DNA from: JBFWUM01 sp050247255
GTDB lineage: Bacteria; Acidobacteriota; Vicinamibacteria; Vicinamibacterales; UBA2999
DNA length: 64,000 bases
Reading direction: 5' to 3'
Assembly (NCBI GenBank): GCA_050247255.1
Contig: JBFWUM010000006.1
Coordinates: 1 to 64,000, forward strand
Positions 1 through 8,871 of the stretch are shown here, piece by piece; position 1 is the first letter of the stretch; every line of letters begins with the position of its first letter. The translations under genes were made by a program, and so were the position numbers. The notes beneath the pieces are model-generated. The model saw nothing but the letters and a program-made list of their open reading frames with translations, was not told the origin of the DNA and ran no database searches.

Positions 1-247
1 TCCGATGACGACGGGCACGCCGCCAAGTGCCCATCGACTTTCTGCGATCACTGAAGGAGAATCACGGCCTCGCACCGAACGTCGTTCGACTTAACCAACC
101 CGTCCACCGAATCGGATCAGTCCCAGTCGAAGGGGGGCGGCCGATACACGGCGAGTAGGCCACCTTTGCCCTCAAATTGAAGTGGCGCTGCGGCGGCAAC
201 CAATCTTGAGGCCCCTCTCCTGCCAGTCGCGGTGCAGTTCTTCCCCA
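1..247. other. Left edge without a confident gene
   Basis: No open frame here has a convincing start, ribosome site and codon use. On the + strand a 49-codon open stretch (bases 9-155, stop at 156-158) looks protein-like at its end but follows an in-frame TGA. It could be the broken tail of a gene beyond the window, converging on the defence cassette. The cassette's last visible gene ends at 248. Confidence 0.3.
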
Positions 248-2038
248 TCAGCCACGTTGCGACACAACCACCTGACCGCACTCGGGGCAAAACCTTGCCG
301 ATGGCGGCAGTCCGCCCCCGCATTCGGCACATGAGAGCTCTGAACCCACGTCTGCGGATTGCGAAGCCACACGGAACGACGGCGCTTCAGGGAAGAGGCA
401 CTGGCGCAGTTTGGACGTCCAGTCTGTTCCGCCTCGCTCGACGATAGCGCGGATTATTGGAGCGGAGAGAGGATAAGCGAGAGCCACACATGCAACGCTC
501 TTGGGCCATTCGGCGTTGGTCATCCATCGCTCAACCAACGCCTCCCGCGCCTTCTCAAACGCACCCTCATCGGAAAGCGTCAGCACAAGAACACCCTCTC
601 GTGCCGCAGCTGCCTGTGAAAGCTTGTTCTTCAATTGCTTCGTTGGGTTCTCGTCCTCGGTGGCATAGCATCGGATCCGACCAGGCGCCTCAAGCAATCG
701 TTCAAGCCAAGGCTGAAGCGATGCCTGAGGATTCGAGGCCTTCTGAGCGAACAGCGCTTGATTTGCACGAACCTCTGGACTTGCTTCAACCAACGCGGCG
801 TCAGACATGTCGGACACCGCCTTCTCCTGTCCATCGAACGCCGCCCTTCCGGACACTCGGAAATGACCGACGATTCGGGCGATGCGCTCACCCTTCGAAC
901 CTCCCAGCTTGAGACCTAGCCGATGGAGGATGTTCTCAAGGTCGCGGTTCATCAACTCGGCTAGAAGGGTGTCCTCCGACAAATGCGCATCCCACAGGGT
1001 TCCGATGCGGACTTCCTTGGTCCCTGTCTGACGCAATTCCGGGAAGCGACGAAGGATGTCCGCCAACTCCTGGTGAAGCAATACGCTGAAAAGGGTCTCA
1101 AAGCCATGCCGCTCAAGTTGGCGGGGCTCTTTGCGAGGTGGCTCTTCGGGCTCCTCCTCCCGCTGATCCTTCCCTTGCGCAAAATGACCGATGATTCGCT
1201 CGATAAGTTCATCCTTGACGCCGCTAATGGAAGCGTCCGTCTCGCGACATATGTCCCTCAACGTGGAGAGACTGACCGTTCGCAGTACGGCCCTCGGCTG
1301 GACTCGCTCTGTAAGCATTCGCTCCATGCGAACGTCTTTAGTGCCGGACGTCTTAGAACCCGCCGCCTCTAGGGCCGTGGCCAGTTCAGCGTTGCTGAGA
1401 TGAGCGAACAAGCGTCGGGCGCTCTCCGTGGGCATGTCGATGCCAAGGGTCTGCCACACCGCAGGCGCAACTTCTTCAGGGATCAGGATCCTGCCGTTTC
1501 GACAAAAAAGGATTCCCGCAGACATCAAGGCAGTCCGCTCATGCTCAAACGAATCAGCCTTGTCCCAGAACTCACGCAGATCCGCGTGATGCTCTATCAG
1601 GAAATGCTCAACCTGAGCGATGTCGCATTCACGACGCAGCACCGCAAGCAGCGCGGCCTCCGAAGCATTCAGATCAAGATCGTTACGACGCGCCTCATAC
1701 AGACTGCGCCGATACAAGTGCAACTGTCCTTGACGCGCCAACACTTCTCCTGAATCGATCAAGCTTGCGATCCGAAGTGTCTCCTCCGTGACACGTTGAC
1801 CGAACCCTTCGACGGGAGACTCGTAGGCAGGCGCATCGAGGAGCAACGTCAGCATCGCGAATGTCGGAGGCTGCCGATTGACAATGAAGTCATGAACAAA
1901 TCGATAGCTGCGCAACGCCCCTTCTAAGAAGTTACACAGTTGAAGGCGTGGAACCTTCTCATCGGTTTGGACGTGCTCTACCGCGAGGCGATCGAGTTCC
2001 TCCTCTGACAAGGTCGCGAGCAAGGACGCCAATCTCAT
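248..2038 (-). CDS. Protein with four SAP-like repeats and a C-terminal zinc ribbon, last visible gene of the defence cassette
   Basis: Unrecognised protein of about 596 residues. The ATG at 2038 overlaps the stop of the DUF4420 gene as ATGA, so it is preferred to the ATG at 2095 inside that gene. The N-terminal 220 residues look alpha-helical. Residues about 215-410 carry four copies of a helix-turn-helix-like pattern ending in G-[TVS]-K-[DEG]-x(3)-E-R-[MI], for example GVKDELIERIIGHF and GSKGERIARIVGHF; this matches the SAP/Rho-N DNA-binding fold. A charged linker (EEEPEEPPRKEP) separates repeats two and three. The last 35 residues hold CAEC and CPEC, a zinc ribbon. No nuclease or ATPase motif was seen. 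Inference: the DNA-recognition or scaffold subunit of the cassette, in the place where AIPR proteins often sit. An unrelated effector role is possible. Confidence 0.8.
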   Translation of the reverse strand: MRLASLLATLSEEELDRLAVEHVQTDEKVPRLQLCNFLEGALRSYRFVHDFIVNRQPPTFAMLTLLLDAPAYESPVEGFGQRVTEETLRIASLIDSGEVLARQGQLHLYRRSLYEARRNDLDLNASEAALLAVLRRECDIAQVEHFLIEHHADLREFWDKADSFEHERTALMSAGILFCRNGRILIPEEVAPAVWQTLGIDMPTESARRLFAHLSNAELATALEAAGSKTSGTKDVRMERMLTERVQPRAVLRTVSLSTLRDICRETDASISGVKDELIERIIGHFAQGKDQREEEPEEPPRKEPRQLERHGFETLFSVLLHQELADILRRFPELRQTGTKEVRIGTLWDAHLSEDTLLAELMNRDLENILHRLGLKLGGSKGERIARIVGHFRVSGRAAFDGQEKAVSDMSDAALVEASPEVRANQALFAQKASNPQASLQPWLERLLEAPGRIRCYATEDENPTKQLKNKLSQAAAAREGVLVLTLSDEGAFEKAREALVERWMTNAEWPKSVACVALAYPLSAPIIRAIVERGGTDWTSKLRQCLFPEAPSFRVASQSADVGSELSCAECGGGLPPSARFCPECGQVVVSQRG

Positions 2039-3045
2039 GACAATTCGTCCGAACGAATAATCCTGTGTGTGGACTGCCCGCAGAAGTGGCGCCACAACTC
2101 CGTACTCGCTTCTTCGGTCAGTGCGTGACCAACATCGAGCCGTACGAGATAACGTAACTGCGAGACACCGGGATCCACGACTCGAACCCGAGGAATGTCC
2201 TGAACGCTGAACCAGCGTGGGGGCTCGAGAGGAACAAACCTGGCGATGTAACTCTCACGATCGAGCGGGGCGTAGCCAAGCGTCGTAATCCTTCGCAGCA
2301 GGACCGGCGGGTCAGCGACGCGGGCAACGACGAAGTCGATCAACTCGCTCAACGAAGTGCCCCGTGCCGGGTCGATACCGGCCCATATCGAGAGCACAAA
2401 GGCCTGATTGACACCCACCGGCCCATCGACTTGGCGCTGGGAAACGTAGTGGACGTGAGCATGGCGAGACGCTTTCACCTCGAGTCCGATTCCGTCCAGG
2501 AAAAAGTCGGTCGCTTCCTGCTCTGGACCTCGCCATCCCTGGAGGAGCGCATCCGGGTCGGAGGCCTGCGCGATCACCCACAACTCCGCCCATAACCCGA
2601 TCTGCTGCTCAAGCGTCAATAGACGTCGGCGAGCAAGCAAAGTCTGCCACTCCTCGACCCATTCGACGAGCGTCTGCCACGTGAGCAGCCCCAGGTTCGA
2701 GGCGAGCCTTCGCGTCAGGTCCTGGACAAGAACTAGGAAGGTATCGATCAGGTGTGGTTCAGTGCACTCGAATGTTGCCGCCGCTTGCTCCCAGACGCGA
2801 CCATTGAACTGGAATGCGACGCGCTCGGCCGGACCAAGGGCAAATCCCCCGCCCCGCCGGCCGGGCACGGCGGGTACGTTCTCTAGTGGAATCAGCAGCG
2901 TCGGCGTGCCCTTTCGGCCACGCGCCAAGAAGGTTGTCCCAATCGCCGTTGCTATCCGGTAATCATCGGAATCAGTTGGCGAAGGTCCCGACACCCCTTC
3001 AATGGCTCGCTTCCACGAGGCGGAAGCCTCGAAATGCTCCATCAT
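2035..3045 (-). CDS. PD-(D/E)XK nuclease-fold protein, DUF4420 family
   Basis: A 336-residue protein, normal length for DUF4420, the restriction-endonuclease-like partner of Z1 ATPases. The candidate active site is D180 followed by E189-V-K191 (DGIGLEVKAS), the D...ExK core, with an upstream acid near E154 in the helix before it. Basic residues (SRHAHVHY) follow and could contact DNA. It starts at 3045 inside the Z1 stop codon (ATGA overlap; a second ATG lies one codon later) and its stop overlaps the next gene, so translation is probably coupled. Expected role: cleavage of unmodified or mismatched DNA together with the Z1 protein. Family assignment is from sequence recognition; cleavage activity is inferred. 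Confidence 0.85.
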   Translation of the reverse strand: MMEHFEASASWKRAIEGVSGPSPTDSDDYRIATAIGTTFLARGRKGTPTLLIPLENVPAVPGRRGGGFALGPAERVAFQFNGRVWEQAAATFECTEPHLIDTFLVLVQDLTRRLASNLGLLTWQTLVEWVEEWQTLLARRRLLTLEQQIGLWAELWVIAQASDPDALLQGWRGPEQEATDFFLDGIGLEVKASRHAHVHYVSQRQVDGPVGVNQAFVLSIWAGIDPARGTSLSELIDFVVARVADPPVLLRRITTLGYAPLDRESYIARFVPLEPPRWFSVQDIPRVRVVDPGVSQLRYLVRLDVGHALTEEASTELWRHFCGQSTHRIIRSDELS

Positions 3046-5198
3046 GCAGTGGTGTTGAAGACCTGCGTGGGCATATCCCCGGGAAGCACGAGACTGGGAT
3101 ACCAGAACTCCCGTCCCTTGGCCTCCTTCACAAGGCGCCCGTCATCACGGAACACGCAAAGCACCGGCCCCGGTTGGTTGCGGGCGTCTGCGAGTTCGTC
3201 GCCTGACAGTGCACCAGTCGCTAGCGTGGCCTTCCTCCGCTTCATAGTCCGGTAGTACACAAACCCGCGGCCCTGGTATCTGGGGCTAATGCGGTCAAGC
3301 AATCGACCCAACATCGTTGGATCCCACATGTTCGCCCAATCCTCATCGAAGGGAAGATGCGTCAACAAGCCGACCAAGTCGCTGAGGGCTACCCCTACGA
3401 ATTCCCTTTCGCGAAACGAGCCTCCAAAGACTTTCCTCGCGGCAGACTCAACATCCGCTGCCCTGTCAAAATCCCTACGCCCAAGCCCAGGCTTGGCCGG
3501 GTAGATATGCCCTCCAGGCTCATATGCGGATAGGTTTCGAGTGTCCAACACGTTCAAGCGCGTGGGACGAAGATCGGTCATTCTCTCAACCGTGATTCTT
3601 GCCAGCCCGGTGTCCGCGAGTTGCCGACGAAGGTTCTGCTCCGCGACGTGAATGAAGTGGAATCTGGCACCAAGCGTGTCCGGCAAGAAGACTCGGGTGA
3701 ACGGCATCAACTTCCGCCGGTACCCGAACATCCTGGCGTGCTGCAGGACCGTGTCCATCTGAGACACCTTGGCGCGTCTCAGGTAGTACGTCACCAGCAA
3801 GTTGTCAATCGTCAGGCCACGTCCCAAGATGTTTCCACCGACGATAAAGTTCAATTGACGACCGAAATCGACGGGGCTGTTTGCGGAGTTGACGATTGGA
3901 ACATCTCGCCTCGGTAGGCGTTTCTTGACTCGCTCAACGATCGCTTCGAAGGTCGGAGCGTCAGACATGGTCCGCTGCAGTTCCTCGTACCCCCAGTGCA
4001 GCCGAATCATCGTCTCCGAATCGGCTGTGCCAGTTTCCAGATCATCACTCAGGCGGTTGAGATAGTTACGAATCAACATCGCCACGTGGGCGTGTTCGGT
4101 TGTCTTTTGACTCGTATGGCACAGGAAGTTCTGACCGACGTTACGGGACATTGGGTCGAGTACGTTCTGTGATCCAGCAGCAACCAAGAAGAATGCAAGT
4201 GCCCGTTGTAGCCCCAGTGGGGGCTCACCACCAGACTCTTCGTCAATTTGCGTTGATTCGTCCTCGTCCACTGAGATCAGCGGCGGTTCACCCTCTTCCA
4301 CATGCGCCACATCGAAGAAGGCCTCACCTCCGGTGTAGCCGTCCCCTGGCTCCAGCAAATGCGTAAAGGTCGGGCGGAGATCGCTATCGGTGTTCTGAAG
4401 AAGGAGCGCGTAGGGGGTGGCCGTCACTTGCACGAATACATGGTGTCGAAGAGTCTGACGGATTGACTGCCCCTCTTCGTCACGGACCGTCCGCCGGTGG
4501 ATCACGCTCGGCTGACCCGGAGCATTCTTTCGACCCGTAGCTCTGGCCTGGACGGTGGTGTCGAGCGTCGCTTGATCGGCCTCGTCATCTAACACCAGAG
4601 CGGGGTAGTTGGCCGCATCGATCGTATTCAGGAAGTCCACCAGCGCGGTGAGGCGCTGTGAGTTCTTCGTGCAAACAAAGACGACCCCGTGTTTTCCAAT
4701 GTGTTTCTTGACGTGCTCAGCGTCGTCGTTCCAATTGTCCGACTGAAGAGAATTCTTGATGAGCGGGCCATCGAGTGCTGCGAAGCGATCGGCTGTCTGT
4801 TCAACCAGCTTCACAAAGTCCGACGTCAGGACGACAATCACGCGGAATCCGTTATCAATAGCTGCCGCCGCGAAAGTAATCATGGCGACCGTCTTGCCAC
4901 TCTGAACGCGTCCGTAAAGCAAACCGGTCGGGCATCTTCCGCTGGTCGGTGGCAACTCGTTGGCCAAGGCAGTCCCGTCGAGGCCCACCTCCCCGGACGC
5001 GACCTTCGTGGCATATGCTGCCAAGACCTTGTCGAGCAATCCGAGTGCGTCGGCCTTGACCTTACTCAATGCCGCCGGAGGCATCGGCTTGGCGGCAACC
5101 CCAGCTTCGAGCTGCTCCAGCGTGCCGGTCAAGCAAGATCCGTCCGTTACCATCTCGATGGTTGATTGGCTCACGATCTTGGCCGTCCCTTCCTTCAT
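3042..5198 (-). CDS. Z1-domain ATPase of a restriction-type defence system
   Basis: A 718-residue protein. The start is set at the ATG at 5198, which follows a GTGAGGG ribosome site and lies 4 nt after the Vsr stop; the open frame runs further upstream but over Vsr. Walker A is GRVQSGKT (about residues 96-103) and Walker B is LVLDDEAD (about 201-208), the DEAD-like form typical of Z1 superfamily II ATPases. A helicase-like second lobe contains GGNILGRGLT and QHARMFGYRR, both characteristic of Z1 proteins. Known families place Z1 beside Vsr, Dcm, DUF4420 and usually MutL/MORC-like ATPases. Likely role: ATP-driven DNA translocation or remodelling that licenses the DUF4420 nuclease. Confidence 0.9.
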   Translation of the reverse strand: MKEGTAKIVSQSTIEMVTDGSCLTGTLEQLEAGVAAKPMPPAALSKVKADALGLLDKVLAAYATKVASGEVGLDGTALANELPPTSGRCPTGLLYGRVQSGKTVAMITFAAAAIDNGFRVIVVLTSDFVKLVEQTADRFAALDGPLIKNSLQSDNWNDDAEHVKKHIGKHGVVFVCTKNSQRLTALVDFLNTIDAANYPALVLDDEADQATLDTTVQARATGRKNAPGQPSVIHRRTVRDEEGQSIRQTLRHHVFVQVTATPYALLLQNTDSDLRPTFTHLLEPGDGYTGGEAFFDVAHVEEGEPPLISVDEDESTQIDEESGGEPPLGLQRALAFFLVAAGSQNVLDPMSRNVGQNFLCHTSQKTTEHAHVAMLIRNYLNRLSDDLETGTADSETMIRLHWGYEELQRTMSDAPTFEAIVERVKKRLPRRDVPIVNSANSPVDFGRQLNFIVGGNILGRGLTIDNLLVTYYLRRAKVSQMDTVLQHARMFGYRRKLMPFTRVFLPDTLGARFHFIHVAEQNLRRQLADTGLARITVERMTDLRPTRLNVLDTRNLSAYEPGGHIYPAKPGLGRRDFDRAADVESAARKVFGGSFREREFVGVALSDLVGLLTHLPFDEDWANMWDPTMLGRLLDRISPRYQGRGFVYYRTMKRRKATLATGALSGDELADARNQPGPVLCVFRDDGRLVKEAKGREFWYPSLVLPGDMPTQVFNTTA

Positions 5199-5202
5199 AC
5201 CC

Positions 5203-5664
5203 TCACCCACGTAGCGTCTTCTCCACTCGCATCGCCGCGCGCACCGGATCCATGTGCTCCCAAAATCTGAGAACAGTCCAACCTGCGCGCCTGAGAGCGA
5301 TGTCAGTGTTTCTGTCTCGCTGTCGGTTACCTTCCAATTTCCCACGCCACCAAGCGGCGTTGGCCTTGGGCCAGGTGCCATGCTTAGGGCAACCATGCCA
5401 AAAGCATCCGTCGACGAAGACGGCTACTCGTGCCCGAGTGAAGGCCACATCGGCTCGCCGACGCGTCCCCGGCAGCTTGAAATCTATTCGATAACGTAGG
5501 CCGAGAGCGTGGAGAGCCTTGCGCAAGGCGACCTCACCTGCGGTGTCACGCCGACGCGTCGCCTGCATCCGCCGACGGACTTCCGCTGACGATGCTTGTG
5601 GCCGTGCGGCTCGCTCCGACAATCGATGAGACCTGGATCTCTTTCGCACCCCTCGGTCAATCAA
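5203..5664 (-). CDS. vsr: Very short patch repair endonuclease (Vsr-like)
   Basis: A 153-residue protein with the Vsr core: an RRD-T motif, RYRIDFKLPGTRRRADVAF containing the catalytic aspartate, and VDGCFWHGCP with the zinc-binding His/Cys residues, then a C-terminal RFWEH. Vsr nicks 5' of T:G mismatches left by deamination of 5-methylcytosine; in Z1 systems it may serve as an effector or protect the host from its own methylase. The only start fitting the full length is a TTG at 5664 that overlaps the Dcm stop (TTGA), which implies translational re-initiation. A shorter start at the methionine about 32 residues in would still keep the nuclease core. Confidence 0.88.
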   Translation of the reverse strand: MIDRGVRKRSRSHRLSERAARPQASSAEVRRRMQATRRRDTAGEVALRKALHALGLRYRIDFKLPGTRRRADVAFTRARVAVFVDGCFWHGCPKHGTWPKANAAWWRGKLEGNRQRDRNTDIALRRAGWTVLRFWEHMDPVRAAMRVEKTLRG

Positions 5665-6848
5665 GCAGCGAGATATTCGGCCATTCTCTCGACGTGGCGC
5701 CGTACCTGCTCGAGAAACCCGTCCTCAAACCTCAATCCACTGGCGCGCGCTCGGTTCAGAAATCCGCTCGCCGCCCGATGGGACAACGGCACTCTGGGAA
5801 ATCGCAAGAAGGCGCGGAGACTCACCCGTTCCTTGCGCACGGGATAGGCCGAAACGTCAACCGCATGCACCGCCCCCTTGTATCCCCACGCGGCCTGGGG
5901 CCACGCATATGAGCCCTGGAGGCGCGTACTCGCTGGGATGCTGCCGGAGGGGTTGACTACTTGACGGCCAAGCCATTCGGCCATGGGTACGCTCACAGCA
6001 TTTCCCACAAGCTTCCAGCGGTGTCCTCGCCGGACCCCCGGAGCACTCAGCGCCGGTTGAGTCCACCCCGGCGCGAAGCCTTGCAGACGCTCCACATCAC
6101 GAATATCCGGCGTGGTGATCGAACCGTCTGCAGGATCCCAAATCGCCGGCGGCGACGGTATGCCAAGGGTCGACCCTCCCTTTAGAGTCGGAACAGCATC
6201 GACCGCCCACCCCAACCCTCTCGACCCCTCGGTCCAGTAAAAGCCGCAGAGCTGCGAGCCTTGAAACGGAGTCGGTTCATCACCAGCATCGGAACCAAAC
6301 AAGACCGGACGCGGATCTTCGGTCCGCGATGCCAGAAGTAGAACGCGCCGACGGCGCTGCGGAAGCCCGAAGGCTCTGGCGTCCACGATCCGATATGCCC
6401 AAGCAAATCCAAGCGCCTCGAGTTCGTCAACGAGGTACCTCAACGCCCGGCCACGTTGGAGCTGCAACATGAACGGAACGTTCTCGAGCAGCAACCAACG
6501 CGGACCGCTACGGCGAGCCCCAAGGCGCTTTAACACTTCACAAACGAGTCGCGACTGGCTGCCGTCAATGCCGGCGGTTCGACCGGCCTGACTCAAGTCC
6601 TGGCAGGGGAATCCGGCTGCCACCAGATCCACCTTCGGGAATGCGCCTAGTGTTCTTACATCGGGTTTAACCTCCGCTCGAAGTCGTCGCCTAAGAACCT
6701 CGGCCGCACCCGGATCAATCTCGCAAATCAGCTCCGGGGAGAAGCCAGCGCGGGACAGTCCGAGTTCAATCCCTCCGATTCCGGCGAAAACGCCGACGCA
6801 CGTCTGGGCTTCGCTCTCACGTCGACGCATTGCCCGGGAAGATACCAT
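5661..6848 (-). CDS. dcm: C5 cytosine DNA methyltransferase
   Basis: About 395 residues from the ATG at 6848; starts at 6911 and 6830 are also possible and none has a clear ribosome site. Motif I is VFAGIGGIELGL, motif IV GFPCQDLSQAG with the catalytic cysteine, motif VI LLENVPFM, motif VIII QRRRRV and motif X GNAVSVPMAEW. Roughly 100 residues follow motif X, with tryptophans and an alpha-helical end; such tails occur in methylases paired with Vsr. It methylates cytosine in a specific site that cannot be read from the sequence. It is first in the Dcm-Vsr-Z1-DUF4420-SAP cassette and should mark host DNA as self. Confidence 0.92.
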   Translation of the reverse strand: MVSSRAMRRRESEAQTCVGVFAGIGGIELGLSRAGFSPELICEIDPGAAEVLRRRLRAEVKPDVRTLGAFPKVDLVAAGFPCQDLSQAGRTAGIDGSQSRLVCEVLKRLGARRSGPRWLLLENVPFMLQLQRGRALRYLVDELEALGFAWAYRIVDARAFGLPQRRRRVLLLASRTEDPRPVLFGSDAGDEPTPFQGSQLCGFYWTEGSRGLGWAVDAVPTLKGGSTLGIPSPPAIWDPADGSITTPDIRDVERLQGFAPGWTQPALSAPGVRRGHRWKLVGNAVSVPMAEWLGRQVVNPSGSIPASTRLQGSYAWPQAAWGYKGAVHAVDVSAYPVRKERVSLRAFLRFPRVPLSHRAASGFLNRARASGLRFEDGFLEQVRRHVERMAEYLAA

Positions 6849-7105
6849 AGGTAGTAGTGTGGCCATCGACAGGCCCAAGCAATCGACACCGAGGGGTAGC
6901 CACCCATCCAACCCCCACCGTGTTCACCTTGACCAAGGGCAGCAAGACTCACCCTGTCCAGCAGCCTTGCACGACGTTACCAGACGGCAGTGACGTCTTA
7001 GGTCACGGGTAACGAGAAGCTGATTGGCGCTTGGCGAGGCAGACATCCATACCCTTGTGAACGAGCGCATGGAAAGGTGAACCCGGGCTGCGGAGCCGAT
7101 TGAGA

Positions 7106-7954
7106 TCACCTAGCGAACCGCGCTCGGAATTGCGTCGGATCGAGGTGGCAAGTCTCACTCAATGCCCCTGTCAGGACGTACAACCCTGGTGTCCGTGAGA
7201 AACGAAACAGACGGTAGAGATGGTACTCGTCACGAAGTGCCATCGAGCAGGCGACCTCGTTCGCCGTGACATAGAACGGAAATGGCTTGGCGAGCCCCGT
7301 TGTCTTTACCTCGATGTATCGCGGCGAACCGTCAGCCTCAAACGAGCGGATATCGTAGCCGGCGCCGTCTCCGCGCTCCCGGGATGTCCATTCCACTTGC
7401 TTGGCTAGATCCTGTCGGCCCACTTCGTCGTGTAGTCGCCGCTGCTCGATCTCCAAGACGAACTCCTCGCCTAGCGTTCCCAGACGGCGGTTTTCTGCGT
7501 CACGCCGGACGAAGTCCACCGGCACAACTCGCGCGTTCGGGTCCCACGCGCGCGGCGCGCTCTCGATTGGTTCCGGCGGAGGCTCCTGAATGGCGGCGAA
7601 CGTTTGCGACATCGGCTTCTGTGATGGCGACAGAACCTCGCTGTCGAGCACGCCTTCGAAGAATTTGGGTTCGGTAGCCAAGTACTCGAGCACAACCTGT
7701 TCGAGCAGTTGCTGGCCGTGCGCTCGCGGTTTGTAGCCGTCGATAGGAGGGAGCCCCCATGCCAGCAGGACCGCACTGATGTTGCAGTGTTTGAACTCGA
7801 CCGACTGCTCAGAGCGTCCGTCCAGCAGTGGGACGAGGACGCGTCGATGTTGGGCCTTCGAGTACGACTCTCCCGCCAGCTCCGCACGGAGCATGGAGAA
7901 ATAGTCGCTGACCGTTGCTTCGACCTCGTCCCTCGACCAGTCAGTCCCAGCCAC
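7106..7954 (-). CDS. DUF3883 domain protein
   Basis: A 282-residue protein with a GTG start at 7954. The N-terminal 100 residues match the region that usually precedes DUF3883 (VEFKHCNISAVL, then a conserved GYKPRAHGQQLL). The C-terminal DUF3883 domain, about residues 170-270, has EEFVLEIEQRR, YDIRSFEADG and RYIEVKTTG; the D...E-V-K spacing looks like a degenerate PD-(D/E)XK nuclease. DUF3883 proteins are common in defence islands next to methylases and helicases. It is 257 nt from Dcm, so it may be transcribed separately. Role in restriction is inferred from context. Confidence 0.8.
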   Translation of the reverse strand: MAGTDWSRDEVEATVSDYFSMLRAELAGESYSKAQHRRVLVPLLDGRSEQSVEFKHCNISAVLLAWGLPPIDGYKPRAHGQQLLEQVVLEYLATEPKFFEGVLDSEVLSPSQKPMSQTFAAIQEPPPEPIESAPRAWDPNARVVPVDFVRRDAENRRLGTLGEEFVLEIEQRRLHDEVGRQDLAKQVEWTSRERGDGAGYDIRSFEADGSPRYIEVKTTGLAKPFPFYVTANEVACSMALRDEYHLYRLFRFSRTPGLYVLTGALSETCHLDPTQFRARFAR

Positions 7955-8105
7955 GCTACGCGACCTTCAGGCACTCAGGAAAAACACTCAGGGCTGAGGC
8001 AGTCAGTAGATTTCCGGCTGGGCGCTGCATGGACTTCCTGAGGACGGTGTTGATGCGGCAGAGCTTATAGCATCCGGTCCCCAAATTCTGTAGGAGTCCA
8101 CCGAG

Positions 8106-8378
8106 TCAGTTCGCTCGGTGACGCAAATTCGCCAGCATCCGATAACGATGCGCGACTTGCTGTGGATTCAGCGCAGGCGATGGCCCTAACTTGACTGGCA
8201 CTCTGGCCAGCAACTCGGCGCGATTGTGCTCCCGCTGCGAGCGAAAACACTCGAAGCAGAGCGTGTGGTCACGGTCGGCCCGCACCTGACCCCGGTGCTG
8301 GAACTTCGCCTTCCGGTCCTGGCACCGCTGGCACAGGCGCCGAGCTTCCTTGGAGTGCTTGAACGCGCGGTCCGACAT
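8106..8378 (-). CDS. Small zinc-finger-like protein
   Basis: A 90-residue protein with CQRC (residues 16-19) and CFEC (about 40-43), 20 residues apart, a four-cysteine zinc site. It is rich in Arg, Lys and Gln and ends in a helical RYRMLANLRHRAN. No enzyme motif is seen. It probably binds nucleic acid or protein through the zinc knuckle. It lies just outside the defence cassette on the same strand, 151 nt upstream of the DUF3883 gene, so a link to defence is possible but unproven. Confidence 0.6.
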   Translation of the reverse strand: MSDRAFKHSKEARRLCQRCQDRKAKFQHRGQVRADRDHTLCFECFRSQREHNRAELLARVPVKLGPSPALNPQQVAHRYRMLANLRHRAN

Positions 8379-8498
8379 CTCCCCTCCCCGGTGGCGGAAC
8401 TGAGGTTCCGCATCTGCGGGGAGGATAAGAAGGTGTCGGGACAGGTCAGGTCATACGCCCGACCTTCGCCTGGCGGACGCTAGGCTACTCTTCTGAGG

Positions 8499-8858
8499 AT
8501 GTCGCTCATCATCACCTTCGCCCGCGGCGCGCGGCTGCACCGCGAGCAGGATCGCCCCTCGGATCTGCCGATCCACCGCAACGGCCCGCCGGGGACCTTT
8601 GTCCTGTTCCCCGGCCTGCGCGTGTCGCTGCCGACCGACCAGATCGTCATGGTCGACGACAGCGACGGCCGCGTGCGCGTCGGCTTCGGCGGCTTTCGCT
8701 TTGATGGCCTCGCCGGAGGCAAGCTGACCTTCACGCGCATTCGCGACCTGCGGCCGGACGCGGAGCTCTCCCCCGACCGCAGCTGGCAGATGACCCTCGA
8801 CCCGGACTGGGTGGAGACGATCGAGGTGGATGGCGTGCGCGTCACGCCATCCGCCTAG
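8499..8858 (+). CDS. Hypothetical protein, 119 residues
   Basis: Not recognised. GAGG lies directly before the ATG at 8499. The sequence is soluble, beta-rich and strongly acidic in its second half, without signal peptide, membrane segment or cysteine. Codon use is GC-rich like the downstream genes and unlike the defence cassette, so it marks the return to host-like sequence. It converges on the DUF883-like gene, 13 nt away. Confidence 0.6.
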   Translation: MSLIITFARGARLHREQDRPSDLPIHRNGPPGTFVLFPGLRVSLPTDQIVMVDDSDGRVRVGFGGFRFDGLAGGKLTFTRIRDLRPDAELSPDRSWQMTLDPDWVETIEVDGVRVTPSA

Positions 8859-8871
8859 GCCGCAGCGCCGG

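Noticed and set aside
9..158. Possible C-terminal end of a + strand gene at the left edge
   Set aside because: No start codon or ribosome site in the window and an in-frame TGA just before; too short to support.
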